A stretch of DNA of 64,000 nucleotides from CAVPDG01 sp963702535 (GTDB lineage: Bacteria > Chloroflexota > Anaerolineae > Anaerolineales > UBA4823), in NCBI GenBank assembly GCA_963702535.1, contig CAVPDG010000015.1, positions 109,798 through 173,797 on the forward strand, written 5' to 3'. A program made the translations under genes and the position numbers. Position 1 is the first letter of the stretch. Each line of letters opens with the position of its first letter. Shown here piece after piece: positions 40,501 to 48,346 of this stretch. The notes beneath the pieces are model-generated. The model was not told the origin of the DNA. It made no database searches and saw nothing but the letters and a program-made list of their open reading frames with translations.

Positions 40501-43044
40501 ATGGGGCGTTTCTTTGGCGGCATCTCCATTGATAGGCTTTCCTTCTGGCTGGGTTTCCTGGCTGGCGTTATCGTCTGGTGGCTTTTAGGTAGAGCTCGCC
40601 CCTGGCTATCGCTCGCATTTCTCAGCCTCCGCCAAAATATTCGCGCGACACGCGAGAATATTACCGCCAACGTAGATGTCCGCCTGCGAAATGATTTGCT
40701 GCGACAGGCAGAGCGCGTCCATTTGGCTTCGCCGCTTTTCTCATTGAGCGAGATCGCACTCCAACCGCGCCTGCTGGCGCCCCCTCCACCCCTTGAGCCC
40801 GATGCGCCAGTACCTTCCAAAGACATCGCAAGCGGATCCATTCCTTACACTCCAGACTGGCCTGAGCTTGCCGCGTTATACCGCGCGCCAACCCTCACAT
40901 TAGCAGAGGCGCTTCAGGCAGATGCCAATCTGGTCCTGCTGGGCGCGCCGGGCACGGGTAAAACGGTGGCGCTGGCAAATCTTGCCATTCGCATCGCCCG
41001 CCAGGAAACCTTGCCCGCAAGCCTGCAGGGGATGATCCCGATCTGGATCCAGGCTCAAGATCTCAGACTGCCGATCTCGGACACCAACACCCTCATGGAT
41101 GTCATCGTCGGAGCAATCGGTCAGTATGCCGGGTCATCGACAACCTCGCGCCTGCCGGCTTCTTTGACCAATTCATTTGAGAAGGGGAGCGCCATCCTGC
41201 TTCTGGATGGTATGGATGAATTACCACCCGAGCTTGTCGACAAGGTTGTGGAGTTCCTCAAGCAGTTTATGCAGACATATCCACGCATGCGCATGGTTGC
41301 GGCGGCTTCGCCTTTGTATTACGACGGTCTGTCAGCGCTGGGATTATTGCCTATTTCCATGGCAATTTGGGGCGAAAAACAAAAAGCGCTCTTCCTGGAC
41401 CGGTGGAGCAAATTATGGGGCAAGTATGTCGCCCCACCCACCGATCCGATGGGCGCAACCGATAACGTCCTGGTGAATGCCTGGCTTCTGAATGACAAGA
41501 ATCCTTGCACCCCTCTTGAATACACGTTAAAGGTTTGGGCTGCATATGCCGGAGATTCTCTGGGTCCATCACTGCTCAGCTCCCTAGAGGCATATCTCCG
41601 CCGGTTGACTCATGGGATTTCAGGTTCTCGGCTTGCCCTTGAAAATTTGGCGGTCCAGGCTCTCCTGGCGCATAAACCAAAGTTTGTAATGAAAGAAGCC
41701 CACGGTTGGGTCGCAGATTATGAACCCGGACCACAACTTGCTCCAGTACCAGACCAACCCAATCCAGACATGGGTATTAAACCGGACCAGAAACCCGATG
41801 AAAAGGTTCCAGCGCCTGTGTCCCGTATCCTGCCAGGTCTATTGGAGAATGGCTTAATCCAGACCCATCTGGAGGATACCCTCGCCTTTGTTCACCCAAC
41901 GGTCTTGAGCTACCTGGCGAGTTTTGGACTGAGGACAAGCCCTTTGAGCGATAGCATGGCAATCGATAGCAACTGGAATACCTGGATCCAGACGATTGCT
42001 TTCCTTGCTGCAAACCAGCACGAATCGATCATCGTTAATCAACTTGTAGAAGCAACCAGCCCCCCCCTCCAACGAGAACTTCTTGCTGCGGGTCGCTTCC
42101 TCCCGCTCGCAATAGAAAACGCTACGTGGCGCATCCAGGTGATGCGCTTGCTGGCAAATGTTTTACAGAACGAGTCGCTCCCGCTAGGATTGCGGATGCG
42201 CGCGATCAGCGCGCTGGCTGTCTCCGGCAGCTCGGGGGTGAGTGTTCTATTCAGACAGCTGGCTAACTCCAACAATCCCGAACAAAGGCAGATTGCAGCA
42301 TTGGGTTTGGGCTATATCCGCGATGCAAAAGCGGTTGATGATCTGCGCGAATTGCTCTCGGATATCTTGCTGGATGTCAGGCGCGCTGCCTGTCTCGCCC
42401 TGGTAGCCATCGGGAATAAACCTTCTCTGGAATGCGTCGCAGACGCATTGATCAGCGGCGATGACGAACTGCGCCGCACAGCCGCCGAAGCGCTTGCCAA
42501 CCATCCAGAAGAGGGATATCCCACATTGAAAGAGGGAGCAACCCTCGACGATGTCCTGGTGAGGAAAGCCGTCATTGCTGGCTTGCAACGCGTCCGGCAG
42601 CCCTGGGCAACCCAGATCATTGAAAAGCTCCACGTCGAAGACGAACAATGGGTGGTAAAAGACGCTGCCGCACAGGCTCTCAAGGAACTGGCGCAGCCCA
42701 ATCCTTACATACCCAGGCAAATTCCACCGCTCTACAACCTGCCCTGGTTGATTGCCTTTGCCGGAGAGCGTGGCATGGGGGTATCGCCCGGAAAAGCAGC
42801 GCAAGACCTTTTCAATCTGGCATTGAAAGAAGGAAAGGTTGAGCAACGCATAGCTGCGATAAATTACATCGCTATCTTTGGGGATTCTGCTGATGTGTTG
42901 CCCCTATACCAGGTTCTGTATTCGGAAGAGGATGTAGATTTAAAAGAGGCAGCCTTCATTGCCCTGGGGCAATTAGCTGCCAGCGGGGTTGAGCTGCCAC
43001 CTCCCGCCCAATTTGGCTTGGAGTTGGCTCACGAACCTCGATAA
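40501..43044 (+). CDS. Membrane-anchored NACHT/STAND NTPase with HEAT repeats
   Basis: 847 residues, intact. One N-terminal helix (residues 12-29, FWLGFLAGVIVWWLLG) places the rest in the cytoplasm. A charged linker leads to a NACHT-like P-loop NTPase: Walker A GAPGTGKT at 148-155, Walker B ILLLDGMDELPP near 232-243, and MRMVAAASPLYY as the sensor strand. Residues 560-830 are HEAT-like helical repeats (IAALGLGYIRDAKAVDDLRELL, VRRAACLALVAIGNKPSLECVADAL, LRRTAAEALANHPEEG, VKDAAAQALKELA). STAND proteins are ligand-triggered switches, here apparently at the membrane with the HEAT part as sensor. No effector domain such as nuclease or TIR is visible. It is translationally close to the DUF164 gene. 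Confidence 0.82.
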   Translation: MGRFFGGISIDRLSFWLGFLAGVIVWWLLGRARPWLSLAFLSLRQNIRATRENITANVDVRLRNDLLRQAERVHLASPLFSLSEIALQPRLLAPPPPLEPDAPVPSKDIASGSIPYTPDWPELAALYRAPTLTLAEALQADANLVLLGAPGTGKTVALANLAIRIARQETLPASLQGMIPIWIQAQDLRLPISDTNTLMDVIVGAIGQYAGSSTTSRLPASLTNSFEKGSAILLLDGMDELPPELVDKVVEFLKQFMQTYPRMRMVAAASPLYYDGLSALGLLPISMAIWGEKQKALFLDRWSKLWGKYVAPPTDPMGATDNVLVNAWLLNDKNPCTPLEYTLKVWAAYAGDSLGPSLLSSLEAYLRRLTHGISGSRLALENLAVQALLAHKPKFVMKEAHGWVADYEPGPQLAPVPDQPNPDMGIKPDQKPDEKVPAPVSRILPGLLENGLIQTHLEDTLAFVHPTVLSYLASFGLRTSPLSDSMAIDSNWNTWIQTIAFLAANQHESIIVNQLVEATSPPLQRELLAAGRFLPLAIENATWRIQVMRLLANVLQNESLPLGLRMRAISALAVSGSSGVSVLFRQLANSNNPEQRQIAALGLGYIRDAKAVDDLRELLSDILLDVRRAACLALVAIGNKPSLECVADALISGDDELRRTAAEALANHPEEGYPTLKEGATLDDVLVRKAVIAGLQRVRQPWATQIIEKLHVEDEQWVVKDAAAQALKELAQPNPYIPRQIPPLYNLPWLIAFAGERGMGVSPGKAAQDLFNLALKEGKVEQRIAAINYIAIFGDSADVLPLYQVLYSEEDVDLKEAAFIALGQLAASGVELPPPAQFGLELAHEPR

Positions 43045-43343
43045 TTTTCGAGCCGCGCCTGCACTGTCGCGGGATCCATGCCGTTGATCGTAACCAGTTT
43101 ATTCCTGCTGGTCTCTCCGGCAATGATCTCGATATCGGAACGCCGTGCCCCGAGCACTTTTGATAGAAAATCTATCAATGCAGAGTTGGCCTTACCCTCA
43201 ACCGGCGGAGCGACTAAGCGGATGCGGATTGTACCATCCTCCAGGAAGCCATCGATCTCATTACGCTTGGCGCCCGGTGTCACCCTGATCGCCAAGGCTG
43301 CTCCCAATTTATCACCGCGCATCTTTGGTCGTTGAGAAGCCAT
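43029..43343 (-). CDS. yggU: DUF167/YggU family protein
   Basis: 104 residues from ATG 43343, preceded by GAGGA at a spacing of eight; GTG 43349 is an alternative. LAIRVTPGAKRNEI near the start and RLVAPPVEGKANSALIDFLSKVL are the DUF167 signature, and SDIEIIAGETSRNKLVTI completes the domain. The function is unknown; the gene often sits next to yggT and yggS, as it does here. Its 3' end overlaps the NACHT gene by 16 bases on the opposite strand. Confidence 0.88.
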   Translation of the reverse strand: MASQRPKMRGDKLGAALAIRVTPGAKRNEIDGFLEDGTIRIRLVAPPVEGKANSALIDFLSKVLGARRSDIEIIAGETSRNKLVTINGMDPATVQARLENYRGS

Positions 43344-43354
43344 CCCCACATTCC

Positions 43355-43615
43355 TCAGTATAAAGAAGTAAGCAAGCCCGTCAATAGACGAGCGACAATC
43401 TGAACCAGGATAATTAAGATCAGTGGGCTAAAATCGAGCATGCCTGTCTGTGGCAATAGTCGCCGGATGGGGGCTAGCAAGGGTTCCACCAGGTTGTCAA
43501 TCGCCTGGCGTACCGGATGAAAGGGGGACATAAAATACGATAAAGCAACCTGAACGATGACAAGCAGGGTGATGAGCTGGGCAATAACCGTGATCAATTG
43601 AATTGCAAGAGACAT
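43355..43615 (-). CDS. yggT: YggT family membrane protein
   Basis: 86 residues with two helices (residues 3-25 and 56-80) and the family motif VEPLLAPIRRLLPQTGMLDFSPLILIILV between them. ATG 43615 is chosen because the family usually begins there and AAGGA lies 11 bases upstream; ATG 43627 is the alternative. YggT proteins are linked to division or osmotic responses in several phyla without a defined reaction. The order yggS-yggT-yggU is conserved widely. Confidence 0.87.
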   Translation of the reverse strand: MSLAIQLITVIAQLITLLVIVQVALSYFMSPFHPVRQAIDNLVEPLLAPIRRLLPQTGMLDFSPLILIILVQIVARLLTGLLTSLY

Positions 43616-43656
43616 CGTAAATTCCATCCTTCTTTGGAAATTCGCCTTCTATCGTA

Positions 43657-44383
43657 CTATTCGCGTCTTCCCATGATCGCTTCCCCGATGCGAACAATCG
43701 TTGACCCTTCCTGGATAGCGATTTCGAAATCTGCGCTCATACCCATGGACAGCTCGCTCCAGTTCACTTCAGGAATATTTTTCCCCAGATACTCTCGCAA
43801 ACGGAATAACCGCTGGAAATATGGACGGGCGCTCTCGGGATTTTGTGAGTAAGGAGCCATCCCCATCAATCCCTGCACTGCCAGATTGGGCAGTTTTACG
43901 ATCTCTCCCAGCTCAGGAAGCCACTGGTCCCACCGCCTCCTCTTGCCATGCCGGATAACCGAACTTGGATTCCTCTCCGCTTACGTTAAATTCCAACAAG
44001 ACGGGCATCCACAAGCCCAATTCCGAAAGCGTTCGACTCATTCGCTGCGCCAATTTCAAGCTGTCCAGAGCTTGAACAGCTCCAAAGTGTTGGCATACAC
44101 CAGCAGCTTTGCGGCTTTGGATATGCCCGATCATATGCCAGGTCAGCGGCTGGCGAGATTTGAATAGCTCGATTTTCGGGATGGCCTCTTCCAGGTAATT
44201 CTCTCCCAGCTCAGTTGCCCCAGCCTGAAGGACAGCCTCAATTTTTTCAACCGGCTGACCTTTGGTAACGACTACCAGGCGAATCCCACGAACATCTCGT
44301 CCAGCAAGCGCAGCCGTGCGGGAAATTCGCTCTAATATCCGGCGATAATTTTGGTGGATCTCGTCCGTGTAATGATTATCCAT
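43657..44383 (-). CDS. yggS: YggS family PLP homeostasis protein, one frameshift
   Basis: 241 residues once an extra G near 43920 is removed; reading then continues RRWDQWLPELGEIVKLPNLAVQGLMGMAPY. The alanine-racemase-like barrel shows LVVVTKGQPVEKI with the PLP Lys, GATELGENYLEEA, WHMIGHIQSRKA, LLEFNVSGEESKFGY and MGMSADFEIAIQEGSTIVRIGEAIMG. YggS binds pyridoxal phosphate and tunes B6 and amino-acid pools in the cytoplasm. ATG 44383 is chosen for family length. Eleven bases separate it from pgeF. Confidence 0.88.
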
Positions 44384-44393
44384 TTCTTCGTTC

Positions 44394-45194
44394 TTAATGT
44401 GCCATACCAAGCAGAACTCCAAATCTGCCGGTTCTTCCCTTTTCGGCTCGGTGGGAATACCAGTCCTCCGGCTGGCAGGCGGTGCAAATATTCGCCATCT
44501 CGATCTGCCCGACGCCTGACTTCTCCAAGATCAAGCGATTTGCCTCCCAGAGATCCAAATTTGCCTTGCCCGGGTTCTTACCGTCACTTCCATGCGATAG
44601 AACCTTGGGAGCATCCAGGAGAAATGCCTGATGTACTTGCTCCACCACTTCCTCTCCGACCTCGTAGTGCTGCGCACAAACCGATGGCCCAATTGCAGCG
44701 ATGATATCCGCTGGATTTGACCCATATTCCATCTGCATCCCCTCAACGGCTGCAGCCGCAACCCCAATCACCGTCCCCCGCCAGCCGGCGTGCGCCACGC
44801 CGATGGCGCTGCGCCTGGGATCATACAACAGGATCGGCACGCAGTCTGCAAATCGCATGAATAACGTTACGTCAAGCCGGTCAGTTAGTATGGCATCGGC
44901 TTTGATGTGTGGCTGATCCAACGCTCTCGGGGATTGAGCGCAAACAACTTTACGTCCATGGACTTGCCATACATCGTACATACTGCTGAGCGGTCTACCC
45001 ACGGCTTCAAAGGATCTTCGGCGGTTTTCACTGACATTTTTAGGATCATCACCGACCAGTCCGCCCACGTTCAATCCCGCCCAGGGCTCAGGGCTCACGC
45101 CGCCTCGCCGGGTGAAGACGGCATGAACGATTGGATAGCGGCGCAGGCTATCGAATGTGTAGTATTTTATCCCTCCACTGAGATGGAATGGCAT
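44394..45194 (-). CDS. pgeF: PgeF/YfiH laccase-domain protein
   Basis: 266 residues from ATG 45194. The multicopper-like but zinc-binding fold is clear: HAVFTRRGGVS at the start, VWQVHGRKV, FADCVPILLYD with the catalytic Cys, VAHAGWRGTV with the His, AIGPSVCAQHYEVG, and the late NICTACQPEDWYSHR. PgeF removes wrongly incorporated L-Ser from peptidoglycan precursors; other members cleave inosine or adenosine. Its presence beside an L,D-transpeptidase gene fits a peptidoglycan role. No strong ribosome site is visible. Confidence 0.9.
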   Translation of the reverse strand: MPFHLSGGIKYYTFDSLRRYPIVHAVFTRRGGVSPEPWAGLNVGGLVGDDPKNVSENRRRSFEAVGRPLSSMYDVWQVHGRKVVCAQSPRALDQPHIKADAILTDRLDVTLFMRFADCVPILLYDPRRSAIGVAHAGWRGTVIGVAAAAVEGMQMEYGSNPADIIAAIGPSVCAQHYEVGEEVVEQVHQAFLLDAPKVLSHGSDGKNPGKANLDLWEANRLILEKSGVGQIEMANICTACQPEDWYSHRAEKGRTGRFGVLLGMAH

Positions 45195-45204
45195 GAAGTT
45201 CGCT

Positions 45205-45948
45205 CTAGGGTGTGGGATTCTCTTCGGATATACCTGCTGCGATCGGGCGCGTTTCAGGCGTTGTTGGGTGCGTTCTCCGGTATTTTGCTGCCATGAGCTC
45301 ACGGCTGTCTGCCATAGCTTGCTCGACCAATGGATACCCGAACCAGGCGGTTGTGAAACCAAAGAGAAATCCGGTAATGACCCGTAAGTAGGGAGTGCTT
45401 TCCCGAACTGCCCAAAAGCCGAAGGGAGGCTGGCTGAGCAGTTGGCTCAATCCATCCAAGCCAATCGGAACCAGACCGACCAGTACCCAGATATACCAGG
45501 GCAAAGGCTTTAGTCGCCGACCGGTGAGCGCAAAAACGATCCCAAACAGGAGGATCGAACCGTAAATCGCCATGTCGCGCTCACACAGAGCGACCTTATA
45601 ACCTACGACTTCATTGCCAACAAATCTACTGGCAGCTAAAAGAGCATCCGCGGTCGAGGCTTCATCCAGACCCGTTGCCTGGTCGAGCGAGAGCAGCCCC
45701 ACAAGGCCTGCAGATGCGCGGGGATAAACCGGTTGCTCACCGAACAGAAAGAAAGAGCGAAAGGACAACTGGTGGCAGACAAAACCATATCCTCGATAGA
45801 TTATCCTGGCTGGTGTCTCGAAGCCGACCTTCATCAGTACCGGGGCTAAAACCGGTAATGCCAGATATGCCAGGACAAGCAGGTTGAGCAGTGCTAGATA
45901 ATGGGAGCTGAGCCAGTACGTGAACCTATCCGACCTCGTCCAGGTCAT
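45205..45948 (-). CDS. DUF2085 membrane protein
   Basis: 247 residues with five or six helices. The DUF2085 markers are present: YGFVCHQLSFRSFFLFGEQ with the CHQ motif near residue 58, CERDMAIYGSILLFGI with the CxRD motif, and GLVPIGLDGLSQLL in the fourth helix. The paired Cys-His and Cys-Arg-Asp in membrane-adjacent loops suggest metal or redox chemistry, but no activity is established. It overlaps the glutaredoxin-like gene by 23 bases, which suggests coupling to thiol redox. Confidence 0.85.
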   Translation of the reverse strand: MTWTRSDRFTYWLSSHYLALLNLLVLAYLALPVLAPVLMKVGFETPARIIYRGYGFVCHQLSFRSFFLFGEQPVYPRASAGLVGLLSLDQATGLDEASTADALLAASRFVGNEVVGYKVALCERDMAIYGSILLFGIVFALTGRRLKPLPWYIWVLVGLVPIGLDGLSQLLSQPPFGFWAVRESTPYLRVITGFLFGFTTAWFGYPLVEQAMADSRELMAAKYRRTHPTTPETRPIAAGISEENPTP

Positions 45949-46249
45949 GCTCGCAGGATCGGAGGGTGAATACCTGGTGTCTTTTAGGCGTGTCGATCTG
46001 GGCTTGCCTATCTCGGGCTGCCCCCAACGTAATCGCCAGCTCTTGCCGGGTGAACGGCGCTTTAAGCCGGTAAGGTCCTACCTCTACTACCGGTATCTCG
46101 ACCTGCAACGATGGAGGCAAGTTGGGCTGCTGGTCGATGTCGATAATTTCAAGCTTGTGCGGAATATCGCCCTGCAATGCTTCTAAATCTGCCAGGGCTT
46201 CTTCGCATAAATGGCATCCCGCTTTGGTGTAGAACTTGACAGGTATCAT
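45926..46249 (-). CDS. Glutaredoxin-like DUF836 protein
   Basis: 107 residues from ATG 46249. VKFYTKAGCHLCEEALADL has the CxxC redox site (residues 12 and 15), followed by LEIIDIDQQPNLPP and the cis-Pro region VEIPVVEVGPYRLKAPF. This is the DUF836 branch of thioredoxin-fold proteins, small cytoplasmic thiol-disulfide oxidoreductases. It lies between ccdA and DUF2085 and may pass electrons in that module. Confidence 0.85.
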   Translation of the reverse strand: MIPVKFYTKAGCHLCEEALADLEALQGDIPHKLEIIDIDQQPNLPPSLQVEIPVVEVGPYRLKAPFTRQELAITLGAARDRQAQIDTPKRHQVFTLRSCEHDLDEVG

Positions 46250-46356
46250 TGTTTTGGTCTTAAGCTTGCATCGAATTTCTCTATCGAAGGACAATTTTAC
46301 CTTGTGAGATCTTCTACTGCGTATGCAAAAATATGCTTCAGTAAACTCAGGCGCCC

Positions 46357-47085
46357 TTACAAGCCAAAGTTGATGAGGTTGGTTGGGAAAAAGCGGGCGA
46401 TCTGTTCAAAAGTTCCCAGGAAGAGCATGACGCCAACAATCACCAAAATTACGCCCATCGCAATCTCGACATAGCGCATCATTTTTCCATAGCGGCGCAA
46501 AATCGTTGTCACCCAATTGATCCCCAGCGCAGCAAGGAGGAAGGGGATTGCCAGACCGACAGAATAAGCTGCCAGGAGGCTTACCCCGGCAACGATCGAT
46601 CCACCATTGAGCGCCAGGGTCAGAATAGCGCCCAAAACGGGACCCACGCAAGGAGACCAGCCTGCTGAAAAGAATACGCCCATCATGGCTGAGGCGGCAT
46701 AACCGCGTTTCCGATCCGGCGCCGTCTGTGGGCGCAAATCATATTCCAGAAAGCGGATGCGGAAGACGCCGATCATGTGCAAGCCAAAAATTACCACAAC
46801 GATCCCGCCGATCTTTGCGATCCAGGTGCTCAGATCATAGAGCAACCCTCCGAGCGCTGAAGCAGCAAGACCGAGCAGGATAAATACCGTGCTAAATCCA
46901 AGAACAAATGCCAGACCATGGGAAAACGTAACCCAGCGATCCGGTGCAGAATCTTCAGCCAGAACGGCTGTCCGTCCGCCCAAATATCCAACATATGCCG
47001 GTACCAGAGAAAGGACACACGGAGATAAAAAAGACGCCAGCCCGGCCAGGAACGCCAGACCTATCGTCACATCAGCAATATTCAT
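46357..47085 (-). CDS. ccdA: CcdA-type thiol-disulfide membrane transporter
   Basis: 242 residues with six helices. The conserved Cys pair is present: FLSPCVLSLVPAYVGYL near residue 22 and FSAGWSPCVGPVLGAIL near 146. CcdA carries electrons from cytoplasmic thioredoxin to periplasmic or extracytoplasmic TlpA-like proteins for cytochrome c maturation and protein disulfide reduction. Two extracytoplasmic thioredoxin-fold proteins are encoded nearby (51496 and 52530), which are likely partners. The gene lies 30 bases after the L,D-transpeptidase gene. Confidence 0.92.
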   Translation of the reverse strand: MNIADVTIGLAFLAGLASFLSPCVLSLVPAYVGYLGGRTAVLAEDSAPDRWVTFSHGLAFVLGFSTVFILLGLAASALGGLLYDLSTWIAKIGGIVVVIFGLHMIGVFRIRFLEYDLRPQTAPDRKRGYAASAMMGVFFSAGWSPCVGPVLGAILTLALNGGSIVAGVSLLAAYSVGLAIPFLLAALGINWVTTILRRYGKMMRYVEIAMGVILVIVGVMLFLGTFEQIARFFPTNLINFGL

Positions 47086-47115
47086 TCAGCTCTAAGCTCT
47101 CCCGAAACATTTGAG

Positions 47116-48225
47116 TCACCCTTCGAGTACCGTTACTTTTGTTGGGGGGATTTGTGTATCCTTGCTATATAGATCGCCCGGATCGTAAAGCACCGGTGGG
47201 TTGGACCAACGGAAGATCCACTTGGCGTCTTCCGGCCACGCGTTGACGCACCCGTGTGACATCAGCTCTCCCCCAAAATTATTATGCCAGAACGTCGAAT
47301 GAATCGCGACGCCATCGCCAGAGAATAACGCCGTCCAACCGATCCCGGGGAGATCATATCCGCCGCCTGTTGTGCCGCCGCTCATGTGCGTAGAAACTTG
47401 TTTCCGCCAGATGGTGTGAGTACCGGAGGGCGTAGACGAGGTCTTCAGGGGCGTGCCATCCGGATCGAATTTCTTCCCTGCAGAAATCCTGCAGAAATAC
47501 ACCTCGCGATTGCCTTCATAGCAGGAAACAGTTTGGTAGTATTGCTCGACATTAACTTCGATGCGCTTCTCTTCCACTTCAGGGCTGATCGGAGCGATCT
47601 CCTCCTGCGACAACGGTCGAAATGCTTGAGCGTCCGCCCACATTAGATCTCCATAGCCGAAACGCTCATTGACCCGATAGCGGATTTTTCCACTATCGTC
47701 CTTCCGCACTCTATCCACCCACAGGATTTGGCTGTAGTACAGGCGCAAAGGAATCCCCGCTTCTACTCTGCTCTTGAAGCCAGGGCTGATGGGCTTGTTC
47801 TCCAACACGACATCAACATAGGGTACGGTAACTTCAACCCACATCCCTTCGCCAAGGCTGGTGGTGGGCAGTTTCTCAAGCGGCTGGTTTAGCAGGTTCT
47901 GGACGGGCTGAAGATCCGAAGCCCAAATATAGCCATTGGACGTTTCAACAAAGCGTTGTTTGAACCGGTAGGGATGCGAGCCGACGACCTCACGTAGCCA
48001 GGGGATTACGGCGTCGTCGTACAATACATCGACAGTTTGGGAGTCGTAATTGGGCTTGGCTTTCACCTCAACCTTGGCAAAAGCCCGTCCGAGCCTCTCG
48101 TGCTGGGGAAAGTCCGCCAGGGCTGTAACAGAATTCCAGGGTATGGCTAATCCGCCAATACTGGCGGCAGCCAATTTTAAAAATCCTCGGCGTGAAAGGA
48201 CAGGTGTGTGCAAATATTTATTCAT
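47116..48225 (-). CDS. Tat-exported L,D-transpeptidase (YkuD)
   Basis: 369 residues. The N-terminus is a twin-arginine signal: SRRGFLKLAAASIGGLAIP. A region with VLYDDAVIPWLREVV and WVEVTVPYVDVVLENKP resembles the SH3-like pre-domain of these proteins. The YkuD catalytic motif is complete at the C-terminal end: VAIHSTFWHNNFGGELMSHGCVNAWPEDAKWIF, with the active Cys in SHGCVN and two His. L,D-transpeptidases make 3-3 cross-links or attach proteins to peptidoglycan. Export by Tat is unusual for a YkuD protein. It is first in the ccdA run and has a good promoter. Confidence 0.9.
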   Translation of the reverse strand: MNKYLHTPVLSRRGFLKLAAASIGGLAIPWNSVTALADFPQHERLGRAFAKVEVKAKPNYDSQTVDVLYDDAVIPWLREVVGSHPYRFKQRFVETSNGYIWASDLQPVQNLLNQPLEKLPTTSLGEGMWVEVTVPYVDVVLENKPISPGFKSRVEAGIPLRLYYSQILWVDRVRKDDSGKIRYRVNERFGYGDLMWADAQAFRPLSQEEIAPISPEVEEKRIEVNVEQYYQTVSCYEGNREVYFCRISAGKKFDPDGTPLKTSSTPSGTHTIWRKQVSTHMSGGTTGGGYDLPGIGWTALFSGDGVAIHSTFWHNNFGGELMSHGCVNAWPEDAKWIFRWSNPPVLYDPGDLYSKDTQIPPTKVTVLEG

Positions 48226-48272
48226 TCATCCACGATGCAAGTGCGATGGTTATTTTCTTTGACCGGGCGTTA

Positions 48273-48301
48273 AGCATACCGTCAATAGTTTACCGGGTCA
48301 A
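48273..48301 (-). promoter_or_regulatory. Promoter of the L,D-transpeptidase-ccdA run
   Basis: On the minus strand TTGACC (48296-48301), 17 bases, TATGCT (48273-48278). The predicted start near 48266 gives a leader of about 41 bases. Confidence 0.6.
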
Positions 48302-48321
48302 TAGACAATCGGCGACAGAGA

Positions 48322-48343
48322 ATTAACATTCGATTAGCATTCG
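48322..48343. repeat. Two 11-bp tandem direct repeats upstream of the L,D-transpeptidase promoter
   Basis: ATTAACATTCG and ATTAGCATTCG stand back to back with one mismatch, one helical turn apart. The repeats lie 20 bases upstream of the -35 box at 48296-48301 and immediately after the copA stop. Spacing and repeat length are like OmpR/PhoB-family boxes. Confidence 0.45.
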
Positions 48344-48346
48344 TTG

